From: an uncultured Eubacteriales bacterium
Lineage (GTDB): Bacteria; Bacillota; Clostridia; Oscillospirales; CAG-272
Length of the DNA: 5,609 nucleotides
Direction: 5' to 3'
Assembly (NCBI GenBank): GCA_934385225.1
Contig: CAKRPQ010000110.1
Span: forward strand, 1-5,609
Part shown: positions 5,587 through 5,609 of the stretch, piece after piece
How positions within the stretch are numbered: the first letter of the stretch is position 1
How the letters are laid out: every line of letters starts with the position of its first letter
The notes under the pieces: generated by a model
What the model saw: only the letters and a program-made list of their open reading frames with translations
What the model was told of the DNA's origin: nothing
The model's database searches: none
Position numbers and translations under genes: made by a program

Positions 5587-5609
5587 GAGTCCCAGCAAAA
5601 GTATTGACA
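5581..5609. repeat. Inverted TGTCAA/TTGACA pair at the right edge, possible divergent -35 elements
   Basis: TGTCAA (5581-5586) and TTGACA (5604-5609) are 6-base inverted arms 17 bases apart. The left arm is the copA -35 read on the - strand; the right arm could be the -35 of a gene transcribed rightward outside the window. The -10 is not visible, so the second promoter is only a suggestion. Confidence 0.35.

Noticed and set aside
5577..5587. Spo0A-box-like TTTTGTCAAG near the right edge
   Set aside because: Its core is simply the complement of the copA -35 TTGACA, which explains the match without Spo0A.

Overview
The window looks like chromosomal DNA of an endospore-forming, low-to-moderate GC member of the Clostridia. 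The evidence is a germination protease gene (gpr) followed by spoIIP, strong purine-rich Shine-Dalgarno sites, a sporulation-type promoter and a clostridial-looking cysteine-rich protein. An Oscillospiraceae-like gut lineage is my guess from protein flavour, not something the sequence proves.

Left half, + strand (1-2075), sporulation block: the C-terminal part of gpr, which enters from outside the window, is followed by a complete spoIIP. A very good candidate sigma-E promoter overlaps the gpr stop codon. One base after the spoIIP stop codon begins a small membrane-anchored or secreted protein of 105 residues that I do not recognise. The gpr-spoIIP order matches Bacillus subtilis, where another small gene (yqxA) follows spoIIP. 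Gpr degrades the DNA-protecting SASPs at germination, while SpoIIP is a peptidoglycan hydrolase of the engulfment machinery.

Middle, + strand (2076-3008): after a 96-base gap with a weak promoter candidate lies a 278-residue protein with 24 cysteines, including a run of eight cysteines and a histidine within ten residues and a Cys-Gly tail. Its function is unknown. A strong, apparently bidirectional hairpin terminator (3015-3039) separates it from the convergent gene.

Right half, - strand (5539-3050): a copper-exporting P1B-1 ATPase (CopA) with one N-terminal metal-binding domain, fused in frame at its C terminus to a CopZ-like chaperone domain. The junction keeps a Shine-Dalgarno sequence and an ATG for the CopZ part. 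It also has an in-frame A AAA AAA run, where a -1 shift would end CopA two codon-widths before that ATG, so the locus may be a recently fused or still bifunctional copA-copZ pair. A near-consensus sigma-A promoter lies immediately upstream, and a second TTGACA at the window edge hints at a divergent gene beyond it.

The sporulation and copper blocks are convergent and show no direct functional link, apart from the speculative metal-binding potential of the cysteine-rich protein.
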